Assembly: GCA_015350385.1 (NCBI GenBank)
Contig: WNKI01000002.1
Location: 4,396,057 to 4,460,056 of the forward strand
Origin: Aculops lycopersici
Taxonomy: Eukaryota; Arthropoda; Arachnida; Trombidiformes; Eriophyidae
DNA: 64,000 nt
Direction: 5' to 3'
In this document: piece after piece, positions 36,768 through 48,700 of the stretch
Position numbering within the stretch: the stretch's first letter is position 1
How the letters are laid out: every line of letters begins with the position of its first letter
The notes under the pieces: model-generated
The model's input: the letters and a program-made list of their open reading frames with translations, nothing else
Told to the model about the DNA's origin: nothing
Database searches by the model: none
Position numbers and translations under genes: made by a program

Positions 36768-38762
36768 ATGGTTGATCCAAATCTCCAAGGCGGTTCAAGA
36801 GATTGTTTAACCCGACTAAGACACAGCAACGGCGAGACCACCAACTCAACCACCGTCAACCCAACGCCTGCCCCCTTGAATATGCACTATCAATGTAATA
36901 ATGCACCTGCCACTGGTGGTACCGTAGCCACCGTTCTGATTCATAGTCATGGTTACAATGGACTGGTTGATCCGGTTACCAATATCGATCCACCCGAAGG
37001 CTTTGAGCCATCACCCGAGTCGCCAACACCGCCTCCGCCGCCGATCATCTCAGACGTCTCAACCTTGGCCGATGATAGTGCGACCTATCGGCCTAGTAGC
37101 AGCACCTCATCTCACGCCTCGAATACATCCTCGTCCTTATCAACCTCCTCATCAAATGGCGTGTTAGGCAGTGGCGGCAATCAAAGAACTGGTACTAGAA
37201 CTAAAGGGAGCAGCACGCAGACAGGTGATGGTAATAATGATGATAGCAACAATAGTAGTGAAAGAAACGGCGATGAACATGCCCCATCCTCGGCATTGAC
37301 ATCACGAACTGGACCAAGTAGTGAACCGACATTTGCTCAAGCCTCTACAAGTCAGCATTCAAATGTCACCAACTCCACAACCCCAAGGCGAGACGAGGCC
37401 AGGACGACGAACAAAGAAGCTAGCCAATCGACATCATCATCGCCTTACAGGATAGTGAGCGGTTTGAATTCTATTTACACGAAGATAACAAAAGTATTTA
37501 CCAATTCACCATTATCAATGATAAGCACCGATCGTTGTCTGCAGGAAGATATACCATCCTTTGCATTCGCTCACAAGCGAACCCTTGAAAAGACATGGAA
37601 ATTAATGGACAAGGTGGTCAAATGCTGCCAAAGGCCTCGGATGAACCTCAATAACTCACCTCCTTTCATTCTAGAAATTCTACCTGAGACATATCAACAC
37701 TTAAAACTCATTCATACCAAATACACAGCGGTAACGGAACACCCTCTCAACGACGACAACTATTCGCACGTATTCTTGAAGAACCTGCAGAACAGGTGCA
37801 AGCAGACACTTAGATTATTCAAGGAGGCTAGAGAGGATATGTACGATGTTGAATCCGAATATCGACACAAGCTTACACGAAACACCCTGGTTTTCAATCA
37901 CATCCTTTCAGAACTTAAAGCCATTTTTCCCAACGGAAACTTTATTGGAGACAAATACCTCATTACTAAGAAGGAAAGTGCTGGTGATTTTTGGAAAACC
38001 AGTTTCGGAGCTAGTGTCATGGTGGAATGGAAATGTTTCTATCATGCACTCCAAAAAGTTCATAGCATTGACTCGTCCTTTTTCTCACTCCATGCTCTTA
38101 AGCAAACCATAGATCTCACATGCGATGATTACATATCCATATTCGAATTTGATGTTTTTACTAGGTTATTTCAACCTTGGTCAACCCTGCTGAGAAACTG
38201 GCAAATCTTAGCAGTCACCCACCCAGGCTATAAGGCTTTCCTCACCTACGACGAACTGAAGGCTAGACTACAAAAGCATATCGACAAGCCTGGTAGCTAT
38301 GTTTATCGGCTTAGCTGCACCAAGTTAGGACAATGGGCTATTGGTTATGTAACCCCGGATAGACAAATCCTTCAGACGATTGTACAAAACATATCCCTAA
38401 GTCAAGCGCTAACCGAGACAAAATTCTACCTCTACCCAGATGGTAAAGAGGGTGATCCAAGTCTAAGTGAGCTTTGTTCGGCAATGGCTGGCGACGAGAG
38501 AAATGTCACCGTGACAGAGGAGCAATACGAAATCTACTGTGGTGTTGGAAATAGCTTCCAATTATGTAAGATTTGTTTCGTAAACGACAAGGATATTCGA
38601 GTAGAGCCATGTAACCACTTGCTCTGTACTTCCTGTTTAATCGCCTGGCAGGAGTCCGAGGGCCAAGGATGCCCTTATTGTAGAACCGAGATTAAGGAGA
38701 CAGTACAAATAACTATGGATTTGCCACCCAAATCCAGTAGTAATAACTCAAACGCACAATAA
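36768..38762 (+). CDS. CBL: CBL family E3 ubiquitin ligase, short form
   Basis: A 664-residue protein. The first 240 residues are a Ser/Thr/Pro/Asn-rich extension, including PTPPPPP. The tyrosine-kinase-binding module follows: a four-helix bundle (from about 265, KTWKLMDKVVKCCQRPRMNL), an EF-hand-like part (HALKQTIDLTCDDYISIFEF) and an SH2 variant (PGSYVYRLSCTKLGQWAIGY). The linker helix EEQYEIYCGVGNSFQLCKIC keeps the regulatory tyrosine. The RING finger (about 600-640) ends GCPYCRTEIK. CBL proteins ubiquitinate activated receptor tyrosine kinases such as EGFR and send them to lysosomes. The protein stops about 25 residues after the RING, so it lacks the proline-rich SH3-binding part and UBA of long CBL, like the Drosophila short isoform. 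Single exon. Confidence 0.95.
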   Translation: MVDPNLQGGSRDCLTRLRHSNGETTNSTTVNPTPAPLNMHYQCNNAPATGGTVATVLIHSHGYNGLVDPVTNIDPPEGFEPSPESPTPPPPPIISDVSTLADDSATYRPSSSTSSHASNTSSSLSTSSSNGVLGSGGNQRTGTRTKGSSTQTGDGNNDDSNNSSERNGDEHAPSSALTSRTGPSSEPTFAQASTSQHSNVTNSTTPRRDEARTTNKEASQSTSSSPYRIVSGLNSIYTKITKVFTNSPLSMISTDRCLQEDIPSFAFAHKRTLEKTWKLMDKVVKCCQRPRMNLNNSPPFILEILPETYQHLKLIHTKYTAVTEHPLNDDNYSHVFLKNLQNRCKQTLRLFKEAREDMYDVESEYRHKLTRNTLVFNHILSELKAIFPNGNFIGDKYLITKKESAGDFWKTSFGASVMVEWKCFYHALQKVHSIDSSFFSLHALKQTIDLTCDDYISIFEFDVFTRLFQPWSTLLRNWQILAVTHPGYKAFLTYDELKARLQKHIDKPGSYVYRLSCTKLGQWAIGYVTPDRQILQTIVQNISLSQALTETKFYLYPDGKEGDPSLSELCSAMAGDERNVTVTEEQYEIYCGVGNSFQLCKICFVNDKDIRVEPCNHLLCTSCLIAWQESEGQGCPYCRTEIKETVQITMDLPPKSSSNNSNAQ

Positions 38763-38880
38763 CAATAGGTTCTCATTTCCAACACTCTCCAATCCCCTCA
38801 ACACATTCTACCACTTAGACGAAAACTATCATCAATGGAAGAAGAAGACTATAATCAACTAATTAAGAGGTAAACTAATC

Positions 38881-38886
38881 AATAAA
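38881..38886 (+). terminator. Polyadenylation signal of CBL
   Basis: AATAAA, 118 nt past the CBL stop codon. The minus-strand signal for the convergent RING-H2 gene lies at 38926-38931. Confidence 0.55.
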
Positions 38887-38925
38887 TCTGTCGATATCTA
38901 TCCTAAATGATCTTACAATTGCACT

Positions 38926-38931
38926 TTTATT
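38926..38931 (-). terminator. Polyadenylation signal of the RING-H2 gene
   Basis: TTTATT on the plus strand reads AATAAA on the minus strand, 109 nt past the RING-H2 stop. It sits within 40 bp of the CBL signal, so cleavage sites of the two genes would meet or cross. Confidence 0.5.
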
Positions 38932-39040
38932 GAATCTTACACATGTCACCAACCAGTCGCCCAGACAAACCTTTAATCCAATAATACTACTAATTAGTTG
39001 AGTTATTGGTGGTGGTGTGACTGAATAAAATCCATCAGTA

Positions 39041-39775
39041 TCAGATAGGTGAGAATATATGAAAGTCACAAACAGGACATTTTGGGTGCCATTTCAGCAC
39101 GCTGTCTAAACAAGTTTGATGAAATGGGTGCATGCAAAAAGGTAATCTAGCTACTGGTTTTGTTGAGTCATCTAGCGTTCTGGCGCAAATGAAGCACTCC
39201 TTGTAAATGTCGTGCAAAATTCCCTTGCTTGAATCGGTGGATTCCATGGACGTCGAGGCATTCGATACAAGCTCATCCAATGGGTGGGATGGCGCATCGG
39301 TTCCAGTGGTCGTGGCGGCAGTTGTGGAAAGATAGGAATTTGCTCGGTTAATGTTTGAATCATAAACAATAGTTAAATCTTCTGAATCTGCTTGCTCTTG
39401 TAGTTCCGGCGTCGGATTGTTTTCGTCATTTTCTCTGGATTGCGTGAGATTGTTTGTTTCCTGAGAAGTCGAGGCAACTGGATCTGCATTTGTTTCTCCC
39501 GATCTCTCTTCCTGATTCGATGGATTCTCATCTGAAGTGGTTACAGTGGCATTTGGATATTGTCTCTTTCTCCTTGGTTTCACAACAAGTTCCATGGTTT
39601 CATTGAAATCTCTGTTTACTCCGGCTCGTTGGTCTCGCTCTACTTGTCTTACATAATCGGTGTACATGGTCCACAAATTGTAGCCAAAGTAACCGAGTTG
39701 CACCACCATTACAGTCCATTGTGCATATGGAATAACATTTCTCAGAAACAAACCAGCTCGTGCTGCTGCAAACAT
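39041..39775 (-). CDS. Membrane-anchored RING-H2 protein, probable E3 ubiquitin ligase
   Basis: A 244-residue protein. A hydrophobic segment near the N-terminus (about 14-38, VIPYAQWTVMVVQLGYFGYN) should anchor it in a membrane. A short basic start (MFAAARAGLFLRN) could equally direct it to mitochondria. Residues 45-190 are polar and acidic (Asn/Glu/Ser/Thr). The C-terminal 50 residues are a RING-H2 finger with ligands C-x2-C (CFIC), then C-x-H-x2-H-x2-C (CMHPFHQTC) and C-x2-C (CPVC). RING-H2 fingers recruit E2 enzymes. The substrate and organelle cannot be told from the sequence. The finger lies at the extreme C-terminus, unlike most RNF families I can recall. Confidence 0.85.
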   Translation of the reverse strand: MFAAARAGLFLRNVIPYAQWTVMVVQLGYFGYNLWTMYTDYVRQVERDQRAGVNRDFNETMELVVKPRRKRQYPNATVTTSDENPSNQEERSGETNADPVASTSQETNNLTQSRENDENNPTPELQEQADSEDLTIVYDSNINRANSYLSTTAATTTGTDAPSHPLDELVSNASTSMESTDSSKGILHDIYKECFICARTLDDSTKPVARLPFCMHPFHQTCLDSVLKWHPKCPVCDFHIFSPI

Positions 39776-40832
39776 TATTTATTCCTATTTCTGACTTGCG
39801 GATTTACTTGATGAGGAATTTCTATTGACCTTAATTTGAGCGTGTTGCTTAATTGTCATAATGGATCTTACAACAACAACAACAAAAAACAAAATCGTGA
39901 TGCGAATCGATGACTAACACGAATCTTTTTCGCGGCCTCTGATGTTGTTGTGGTTATTTTCGCGGGTATGAAAATGCCAGTGGTTACGCACAACAAGTAC
40001 AGTTCGCTGCATTAAAAATAACATGCATCTACAAGTTGTAGGCTACAACCCTTTGAGCAGTGCACAAGCACAAAACAAAATAAGGGTATGTTAACAAATG
40101 CCAATAGGGAAATTTGAATCCAAGAATTGAAGGCAATTCAATTCTGAAGCAAGTTGTTGAAATCAGAAAAACCGAATCCTTTATTTGAACTTTGTGATAA
40201 ATGTGACAGCTGAAGGAAGTAGGTTTGTTGTAGTGGTCGAGTTACATCTGATATCTGACTGTTCTTCTCCTTGTTTGTGTTATGTACAAATAACTTTCCA
40301 TGATAATTGGCTTCTGGTCCTCGATTCTCTCCCTCGTGATTTAGTTTTACGAATGTATACGATGCTTATGATGATTTTGTTTCAACAAATTACAACATGC
40401 AATTGATTGATTATATAATATATTATTGTTATATTACATGTCAATGACTTACAATGGTTTAATCTCTCGCTGGCTAGTGGACTTAATTAGGGGTTCACTT
40501 CGATTTCATGTTCTCGTTATGAAGTAGCGGATACAAGTAGGAAGTTTACCTTCTCCCCTTCTCCTTTTGTTTGTTGAAGGTCATGACATTTGATACTTAT
40601 TGTTCCAGCTCCTGTTCCTTTGAAAAATCTTGACCTCGTGTAATACTTCTGAGGCGTCATGTCATTGTTTTGAGTAGCGATTGGAGGAGTTGTAATGTCG
40701 CTTGCAAACTGTTATAAATACGATGCAATAGATGGATCGCAAATCGTTGGCAATCCAACGATAGTTGGACTAGGGATTATGTTGAATATCTCGCGCTTCA
40801 ATTGTTAGGCTAACTTATGACAGTCATCCTAA
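39776..40832. other. Intergenic region, RING-H2 promoter and 3' UTR of the Fas2-like gene
   Basis: 1.06 kb with no convincing gene. A minus-strand AATAAA (TTTATT at 40180-40185) lies 648 nt past the Fas2-like stop and may end that transcript. The rest near 39776-40000 should hold the RING-H2 promoter. Confidence 0.4.
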
Positions 40833-42538
40833 CTAGTGTCGCCGGATGGTTGGTTGTTGGTTTTGCATAGTTGTCAAGCTGATTGTTAGGGAAATGATTA
40901 CAAGCATAAGGATGTTCGCCAAATTGATGCCCATGATTGAATTGGCACCGCTAACAATATAGTACTCGCCCAGGTAAGTGGCATTCGGTGACCAGCCAAC
41001 TGCATTATGGGCCTCGAGGAACAATTTCTGGTTGCCGGCAGGTAGTCGGCCCAAGTTTATGGTAAAGTTTCGCGGCGCTCCAAGCTGAAGTGGCGCAAAT
41101 TGGCTTAATTCTAAGTTTGTTTGTTGTAAGTGTAAGCGAGACACTTGTTGTTGATCCTGGTGGCCGTTTGTCATGAGGTTCCATTGAACGCTAGGCTCAT
41201 TGTGGCGACGTGAGTTCGACAAATAGGACACCTGTTGCCGGTTGTTGTTGTTCTCGCTAGCGCTGCTACTTCCGCCCGACGGACTTTCGGCTCTAATGCG
41301 GAATGAGTCCACCGGTGGTCTAATATCTTGAGCTAGACTGCCGCCACTGCCGGCCATCGTTTGTTGGCTGGCAGATAGACTGTTTGCCAAGTCGGGGTCG
41401 TAGTTTGGGCCCAGGAGGGTGAATCTAAATTGTGTGGTCTCTGGGTTGTATGATTTCACGGGCGCAATATTGAAAGCCGGCGGTGGGTCGCCCTGTTCAA
41501 CAGTAAACTTTTTGGCCGCCTTGCCTAATTTGTTCGAGGCAGAGCAGGTATAGGTGTCGCGTCTGTGCTCCCAATTAGGATCAAGGCTATAGTTTATAAC
41601 CAAAACCGAGGTTGTATTTGGACCATCAGACTCAACTCGTGGCTCTTCCAAAATGTGCGGCATCGACCCCTTGGCTAAGACGAAGTTTTCTGAATGCGAC
41701 GAGGTCCATAGAATTGAAGCCGGCGGGTTTGCTTGACACGTGCACCTGAGCTCGACGCGTACTGTTCCATTCAAAGAGTTGTCCCCCTGTTCAGTGGAGT
41801 CCGCATCGGTCACAGGTCGTCCCCGAGTTCCTCCGGCGTGATGTTGTTGTTTGAACCTGTTGCGTGCGCCACCAGCTCTCGAGACGGCGCCGTAAACATT
41901 GTTGTTGTTGTTATTGTTGCTATGGTGATTCGCCTGACGGTTACCTGCGCCCATTGCAGACTGGGCTCGCTCTACCCAAACTGTTTCCGAGTCTCGGTCG
42001 AAAGATGGCGCATAGTTAACCTCGAGCTGAATGTTATGGTCGCTAATCTTTGATAGTTGAGTTGTGACTGCAACCGCGCGGCAGGTGTAAATTCCATCAT
42101 GCGACTTGCTAACGGGCGAAATAATCAACTGGCTCAGCTGGTGGTTTGGATCATATTCGATTTGCCTAAACGACGAGTCGTTGTGCATGTCGATCGGGAT
42201 GTTGTCGCGCACCCACTCAACCGTGGGCGTCAAAACACCCGGATCAAATTCCACCTTACAATTGAGGGTTCCGCTTGATCCGGTTGACAAGATCGACTTG
42301 CGCGCTGTGTCCTTGAAACTGGTCGTCTTGTAAAGCTTCAATTCAAACTCAATATGCTCCCTAGGGTTACGGTCATCAGTGCTACCCAGCGTGCACTTGT
42401 ACTGGCCATCGTCGTTTGGTGTAGTGGCATTCATAACAACTAACCGGGATCCATGTGGTCCAGTGGACTCGGCGTGAACTCGCTGAGATTTATCGTCCGT
42501 AATGTCGTGCCCATTTGGTCCAATCCAACGGATTTTAA
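40833..42538 (-). CDS. Fas2: Fas2/NCAM-like cell adhesion protein, exon 3 (main exon)
   Basis: Together with exons at 56976-57068 and 57821-57968 this gives 1,947 nt in frame, 648 residues. Exon 3 begins after the acceptor CACACAG and completes a phase-1 codon (G|TT, Val). It continues the first Ig domain (KIRWIGPNGHDI ... DGQYKCTLG), followed by a second Ig domain (GTLNCKVEF ... PTVEWVRDNIPI ... DGIYTCRAVAV, very like insect Fas2 Ig2), an Asn/Gly/Arg-rich insert, and a third Ig domain (VELRCTCQANPPASILWTSS ... DTYTCSASNKLGKAAKK). A diverged fibronectin-III-like region with a Gln/Asn insert ends in a hydrophobic tail (IMGINLANILMLVIISLTIS) and a short basic end. The tail could be a membrane helix or a GPI-attachment signal. 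Full Fas2 has five Ig and two FN3 domains, so this is a shortened relative. Confidence 0.85.
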
Positions 42539-42704
42539 CTGTGTGCATGTATATGTTTACATAAGATTGATAGAAGTGTGTTGCAAGTTAGTTTTAGTTC
42601 GATCCTTCTGATTCAGTAGCAGTGGCGAAGGCTAGCCCACTGATTTAATTAGTTTAGTCATAGGAGAAACGTGAATTTGCTAGCCATCAATCAATTTTGA
42701 GTTG

Positions 42705-45700
42705 GCCACTTGAGGTTTCCACTTGTTGCTTGCGCTGATCCACTTGTAAATGTGGATCAGCACTAAAGAGGAAACTGGAACTTGGCAGTGGAGAAAAGAG
42801 AAGCAGACGGAGGATGAGCTAGGGCCGAGTTGAGCTATTGTTGTCTTTGTATTGCCAAAACATAAACATTTAGAGCATCCTAGCCACCTGTTTAGTTGAA
42901 AGTCAAGATTTCCTCTCGCCTGAATCACACTAAGAGCGTCAACATTTTGCTACTGATTTAATAGTTGAGATGATGATAATAATACAAAATCAATCGATCA
43001 TCTCTCTGGTAAGGTAGATTTGAGAGTTCATTCGACGACCAAGATCTCGGGGGTCAGATTACAAGGTACAAGAGCCGTTGAGCTAACTTGACCACGATGC
43101 CGTAAGCTGTAGATGCACTCCGACCGATGAAACGCTATTTGATTAAGCGTCGATCGTTCGTGCGGTTACGTCATGATGCTGCTCAACTTGTCAGTGGCGT
43201 TCGCGACGATAGTCTGGCTACCCGTTGATTTGGTAAGCTTACAATTTAAGTTGCGTTGCATCTTTTTTCATCCAATGCAAATTTTCCTCTCCTAAGAATA
43301 GCACCGAGTCACTACCGTTTGTTGAATGGCGAGAAAAGAAGAAACGTAACACTGGTCAAAAGGAGAAAATTTGCACAAGTTTAGTTATGTAGACTTGAGG
43401 AGTTCTTATATGAAAAACCGTACTGACTCTCTTTATATATTCCCATGCCACTACCAGTTGCCGCCTGTCATTCCGCGAAACACTCAGTCAAAAGAGTATT
43501 CTCAAGAATGCAGATTAACACGCTGCTCGCTTGCCAACTGCATGCTAGTTGTTAGATGCGGTCTCGCTAACTTGTAAGGAGCAACCAGTTTTTGTAGTGA
43601 GGGGGGAGGGACTAGCCAACCAACCTAGCAAGCTGATTGCATTAGACTAGCGCAAATCTTACACCTCGGGTCTTCGAATCGTTGTCAGTCACACTTGCAC
43701 TCTACGAAGGTTGCCCTAAATTGGATGTGTACATGTGAAATGAGCATTCTCTCTTAAATTTAGCGGAATGGAAGGCGACGAGACCACCGAGGTGTTAGCG
43801 GGTAGTTGTACCCGGCCAGTTATCGAGTTAGTTTGCTAGGTTAAGTTAGTAAATATTAAAGCTTCGCGAAGGTCCATGTCTAAATGTAAGAGCAAAGTTA
43901 ACTCTTAATGTACAACCTAGTCATTTTGCGCCCTCATCTAGTTTGAGTTTTAAATTGGACTAATTGTTATTGTCTTTGATCACGATACGAGAGCTAGACT
44001 CGCACAAACTTCTTGGAGTTTATACAAAACTCCCAGGTAAGTGAGCGGCCAGCTTCTCGGCGAAGTTGTTGTTTGATAACTTCGCCGGACCGCATCAACC
44101 GCAGGTTTGTTTCCGAGCAACAGGTGCGATTTGTATCTGCCTCCTCATTCAAGGCTTTCATTTTCCAGTGAGCAAATCGAGGAAGTTGCGCGACCACCAC
44201 CAGTGAGCCTTCAAGGCAACTGCCCTCGTTAATCCCTCCCTCCGCAGTCGAGTCCACCTACTTGATTTGCGGTGGCGGCGACGCAGTGAGACAAGTATTT
44301 TGGCGATAGTCTAATAATGGCAACCATTTGCACTCCCTCTTGTTTTAGCCAGCTAGTTGACAGCCAACTAGCTTGGCGACTCACAAGAAAGAGAGAGAGA
44401 ATCAACTCGTAAACTTGACGCAGACACTTGCCTTGTGGCCTATGGATTTTGATTGATTGGCACACATGCGCTGCCTCAATGGTGGACGCCACGTTAGCGG
44501 CAGCTTAATTACCCTTGGACCTGAAGTTTTCGAACCAAGTCAAGTGGCAAGCAGCTAGCTCGGTCGATTGTTTCATGCCCCTGTGTTTCCTTGCGAGGAA
44601 CTCGCTTTTTGTTGGGACGGAAAAACTTTGCTTCCTCCTTATCGTTATGCCACAATCACGTTGCCAACTAGCGATGGGCGCCCGCTGACTGCTCTTTTCG
44701 TGCTCCCAGTAGTCGTGTCTAGTTGGCTGTTTTCTTGATGCGTGGGCGACAAAATTTTCCAGGCAGTCAGGCGAAGGAAGAAATCTACCGACCAGCTAAA
44801 GAACAAGAGAAGAGAGCATTTGTGGCAACTAAACACTTGAGCCGCCCTTTGTCTTGATGAGAATCGGGAAATTAGCTCTCTATTTTCCTCCACTTGACTG
44901 GTTGCTGTAAATATGCAAACTTGTGGAAACAAAAGTTTTTTCTGCCTAGCCCAAGTTGCAACAAGAGCGAGCGAGCGGGAGAGAGATGGACGATTCGAGA
45001 CACGAGATGGCGAAGAGGAAAAGTTGATCAAATTGATCAATCAAGGGCAAGGCCAATGTAATGTGTTTACATTTGCCCCTCAACTCGCCCAACTCTAGCT
45101 GCTTAATAATGATGGAGCCAATCTACGAAGTGGGTGCCTCGCTTGAGGCTGTCGCCTTTTGATTTTAAGGCCGCTACTACTACTGCTACTATTGCTGCTG
45201 ATGCAACTCGAGATCTAGTTGTCAGAGTTCATCGTCGGGGCCACTTGTTGGACAGTCAAGAAAAAGCAGCATCTTAGTCGACTCACCGCTAGGCTGCCAC
45301 TGACTGCTACAACCATTGACCGGACATGGAGCAACAGAGCGAGCAAGCGCCAGATGCAACAAGACAAATTGCGTCAGCCGTCCGGTTTACCGTTGTGCTG
45401 CTAGAAACTGGTGACTATTCAGCCATCCAGTCAGTCGGACGGCAACAAGTGGCGGTGATTTGTTTGCTGCTGGGATGCAAACAAAACGTCGAATTCTAAA
45501 CGAACCCAAGTGGCAGCAGGTAAAAACCAATTGGCTGCACGCACATCGACATCCTGATGGACCATTTTGCGAGAAACTAAATCTGTGCTGCATTTTCTCT
45601 CTCTTTAGATTGCAACTTCGACTTTTAACTTGGAAGCACTTCGGCGATTTAAACTACAAAAAGGCCAACTTGAATTGAGGAGTCGAGTTATTCTAACTAG

Positions 45701-48700
45701 AGAGCAAAATAGAAAGCGTAATCACCTCAGAGAGCATAAGCAAACATCGGCAATCAAATTGTTGGTCCAAAGGGATCCTCTGTCCTCCTAAACCAAGCAA
45801 CTGCCCTTTGGCTTAGGCTAATTTTGTAACGCAGCGCGCGTCCACTTTGCCTCGGCGTCGTCGTGGTCGTCGTGCCATTTGACTCAACTTGGCACTTCCC
45901 AGAATCTTTTTGGCCTGCTAGTCTCGTGTTCAGCTCTCAAGGTAAAGCTTTAGATAGATAGACGGACAGTCAGTCAGACATACAGACAGACAGAGAAGCG
46001 CGCTGTCACTCAATTCCTCGCCGATTCCTCGACTAGCTATCAGCATGAGAGAGTGAGGGAAAGGTTTCGTCGATTGGTCGACGAGGTCCACGTTGAACAA
46101 ACAAGAAGACATGATGTTGATAGGCAAAACATTTTGACTTCCACTAGTCGCACAACTTTGTTGTTATTGTTGTATCTATTGCTGTTACTGTTGTTGCTGC
46201 TGTTATATCTTGTGGCCATTCGTGATGGCAAGCGATGGCTGCGCTGCAAGCCGGTGGTTGCGTGTGCTCTTGCTGCTCCAGCAGGCGGCCGAGACAGTTT
46301 GATGCTTTCAAGGGGCAAATTGATTTCTTATCTCAATAGGCGACCCTCAATCTTTAATCTCCGAGCTACGAAGTCAACGATGGCAATGACGACGACGTTG
46401 AGCCTAGTGTCTCGCGAGTTTCAACATACTGCAAGACCAATACTATTACGTAACTCTCTTCTCGAATTTCCACTCCAATTTGATCTTTTATTCTTTCCTC
46501 TCCCTTTGCCTAGCCAATGTAAAATCTGCACCACAGCCTCTAGCGTCAAGTGCAGAAGACAGCGATTGTTGCTCCTGCCCTCGTCATCGTCGTTGTCTTG
46601 GTTTTTAGTCCTATCTTCAACAACAACACCGACGAAGACGACGACGACAACCACTGTGGCGCACTTGAATCTCGCCCTCGAGGGCAAGTGCAACAATAAC
46701 ATCTCCACGGCATAAGACTGAATCCTTGACTCAATGCTGCCGCTCAATCTTCAATGAGCCAGACAGGATCTAGATGAGAGAGGCTCGCTGATTTGATCTC
46801 TGGTGCTGCCGTCATCAGGGCGACGAAAAAAACTTAGCCCAGTGGTATTGCGACGCCGGCGACGGTGATTTACCTGTAGACGATTGCGTGGCGCCGCTCG
46901 TTGTCATAGAGAGTTAGTGTGGGATTTTTGTGCAGCTCGCTGCCCCTCGCCTCCCGGCATCAACAGGTGCTCGCGCGCTACACAGGTTTCAATTGATGCT
47001 CGCTAAATCCGTCTCGCTTGTCCTCACTCCTCGATGGGCTTGGATATTTTCTCTTCGATTTAAGCGAGCTTTCGAGTGGCAGAGGAAAAATCTATTGTTG
47101 GCGCTGATCTCATTCGATGCTCGGTCTAAGCAGTCGAGAACAGTAACAACATAATTCGCCACTTTGGGGCGTTATTATGCCGACTAATGAAAACAGATTA
47201 CGAGCTCAGCGCCCCTCCAGAGTTCAACCCTCCATGTTCAGTCAGTTCACATGGTTGACGACTGAAATCTAGCGGAAAATCTAAACCAGCCTCCTGTACG
47301 CATCTCGACACAGAAGCATGCGAATGGCATTACTACTTCGACTCCAACGCGAATCGACCACAACTATCTAGACGCAAATGAGTCATCGTAATCGTCATCG
47401 TCTTTTCTCTTGTCCTGTTCGATGTGAATGTTCTAGTCACGATCAATTTGGCTCTTGGGCATTCGTTTTACAGCGATTGAAATTCTAAAACAAATATAAG
47501 ACGAAAGTTCTGTTGTCAGGAGCTTAGCAGCGCATCTCTTTTTCTATATCTGAGTCCCTCTTTCCAGATAATTCAATCCAATTGACTCGGCTCCGAAACT
47601 AAACCGTCCACAAAGCTCATAACTTTAATGATGTCGAACTCGAGGCAGATATTGTGCAGTTAAATGAGAGGAGGCCAGAAAGTGCAACGTTCCACCTGTT
47701 TAGTTATTGAGGATTTTCTTCAAGAGGCAGTGTCTCACTTTTATGGTAATTGATTTGTTACGTAACATAGTAGTTGGATCACGTTATCGGCTTTTACTGC
47801 ATTCTGCCTGGAAAAACTTGCATTTCATCTTCGTCGAACTTTATTCGTAAATACATATATAAACATACATACATACATATATGTATGCATTTCCATTTTT
47901 ATTTCTGCATGGACTCTCCGCTCATTGGTCGAGTACATGTTGCTCATCGAAAGCGACTAGCAGAGACTAATTGAGACGATAACTGATGCTGCCGCTTGCA
48001 TGATTTTGGCCGGGTAAAAACGTCTCGGCCTAAAACAAAGAGCAACCAGCGGTCAACTTGCGGGCAAAATTATGGCCTGTCAGGTGAGCGATGGACTCAG
48101 AGAGAGCTGGCGTCAGATAAACTAGCAACAGACTCGTTTGCCTGCGGCCACATTTGACCATAAATAACCAAAGTTACCTGTATGTTGCACTACTTCTACT
48201 GTATAAGAAAACAACATCATCATCATTAGACGAAATGAATGGTCAGCAAATTAGCGAGTTACAAACGAATGAGCTAGCGAATGGATGAACTGCTTTGCAT
48301 GTATAACTATTACTAGTCTCATTGTTGACTTGTCAATTTGCATCTATTAAGTTGTAGTTGCTGTTGCTTCAGGTATCTCACTCTTGTGCCCGCATTCGAT
48401 GGTTAAAACAAAACATAACATAACAAAATTTAACCTAACAAGACAAACTTCAAATCCCGAGACTTTTAGCCAGATGTTAAGGCAACCGAACTCGAGCTCA
48501 TCATTTAGATGAACTTGAGCCAAATGAGCAAAAATTCTCTCAGGTGAAATCGCGATGAGCAGGTAAAAAGTCGAGTGCGCAGAGCCTGTCAAAATGGGAA
48601 GCTCATCTGGACTGGTCGCCACTGATGCTGCTCTTTCTCCTCCTTCTCTCAGCTTGATATTGTCTCTCGGCGGACATTCGAACTCGAGCCAAAATCTCGC

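Noticed and set aside
46053..46715. 220-codon open frame on the plus strand inside the Fas2-like intron
   Set aside because: It begins with ATG, but its composition is poly-Leu and poly-Thr from TTG/CTG/ACG repeats, with no domain and no supporting signals.
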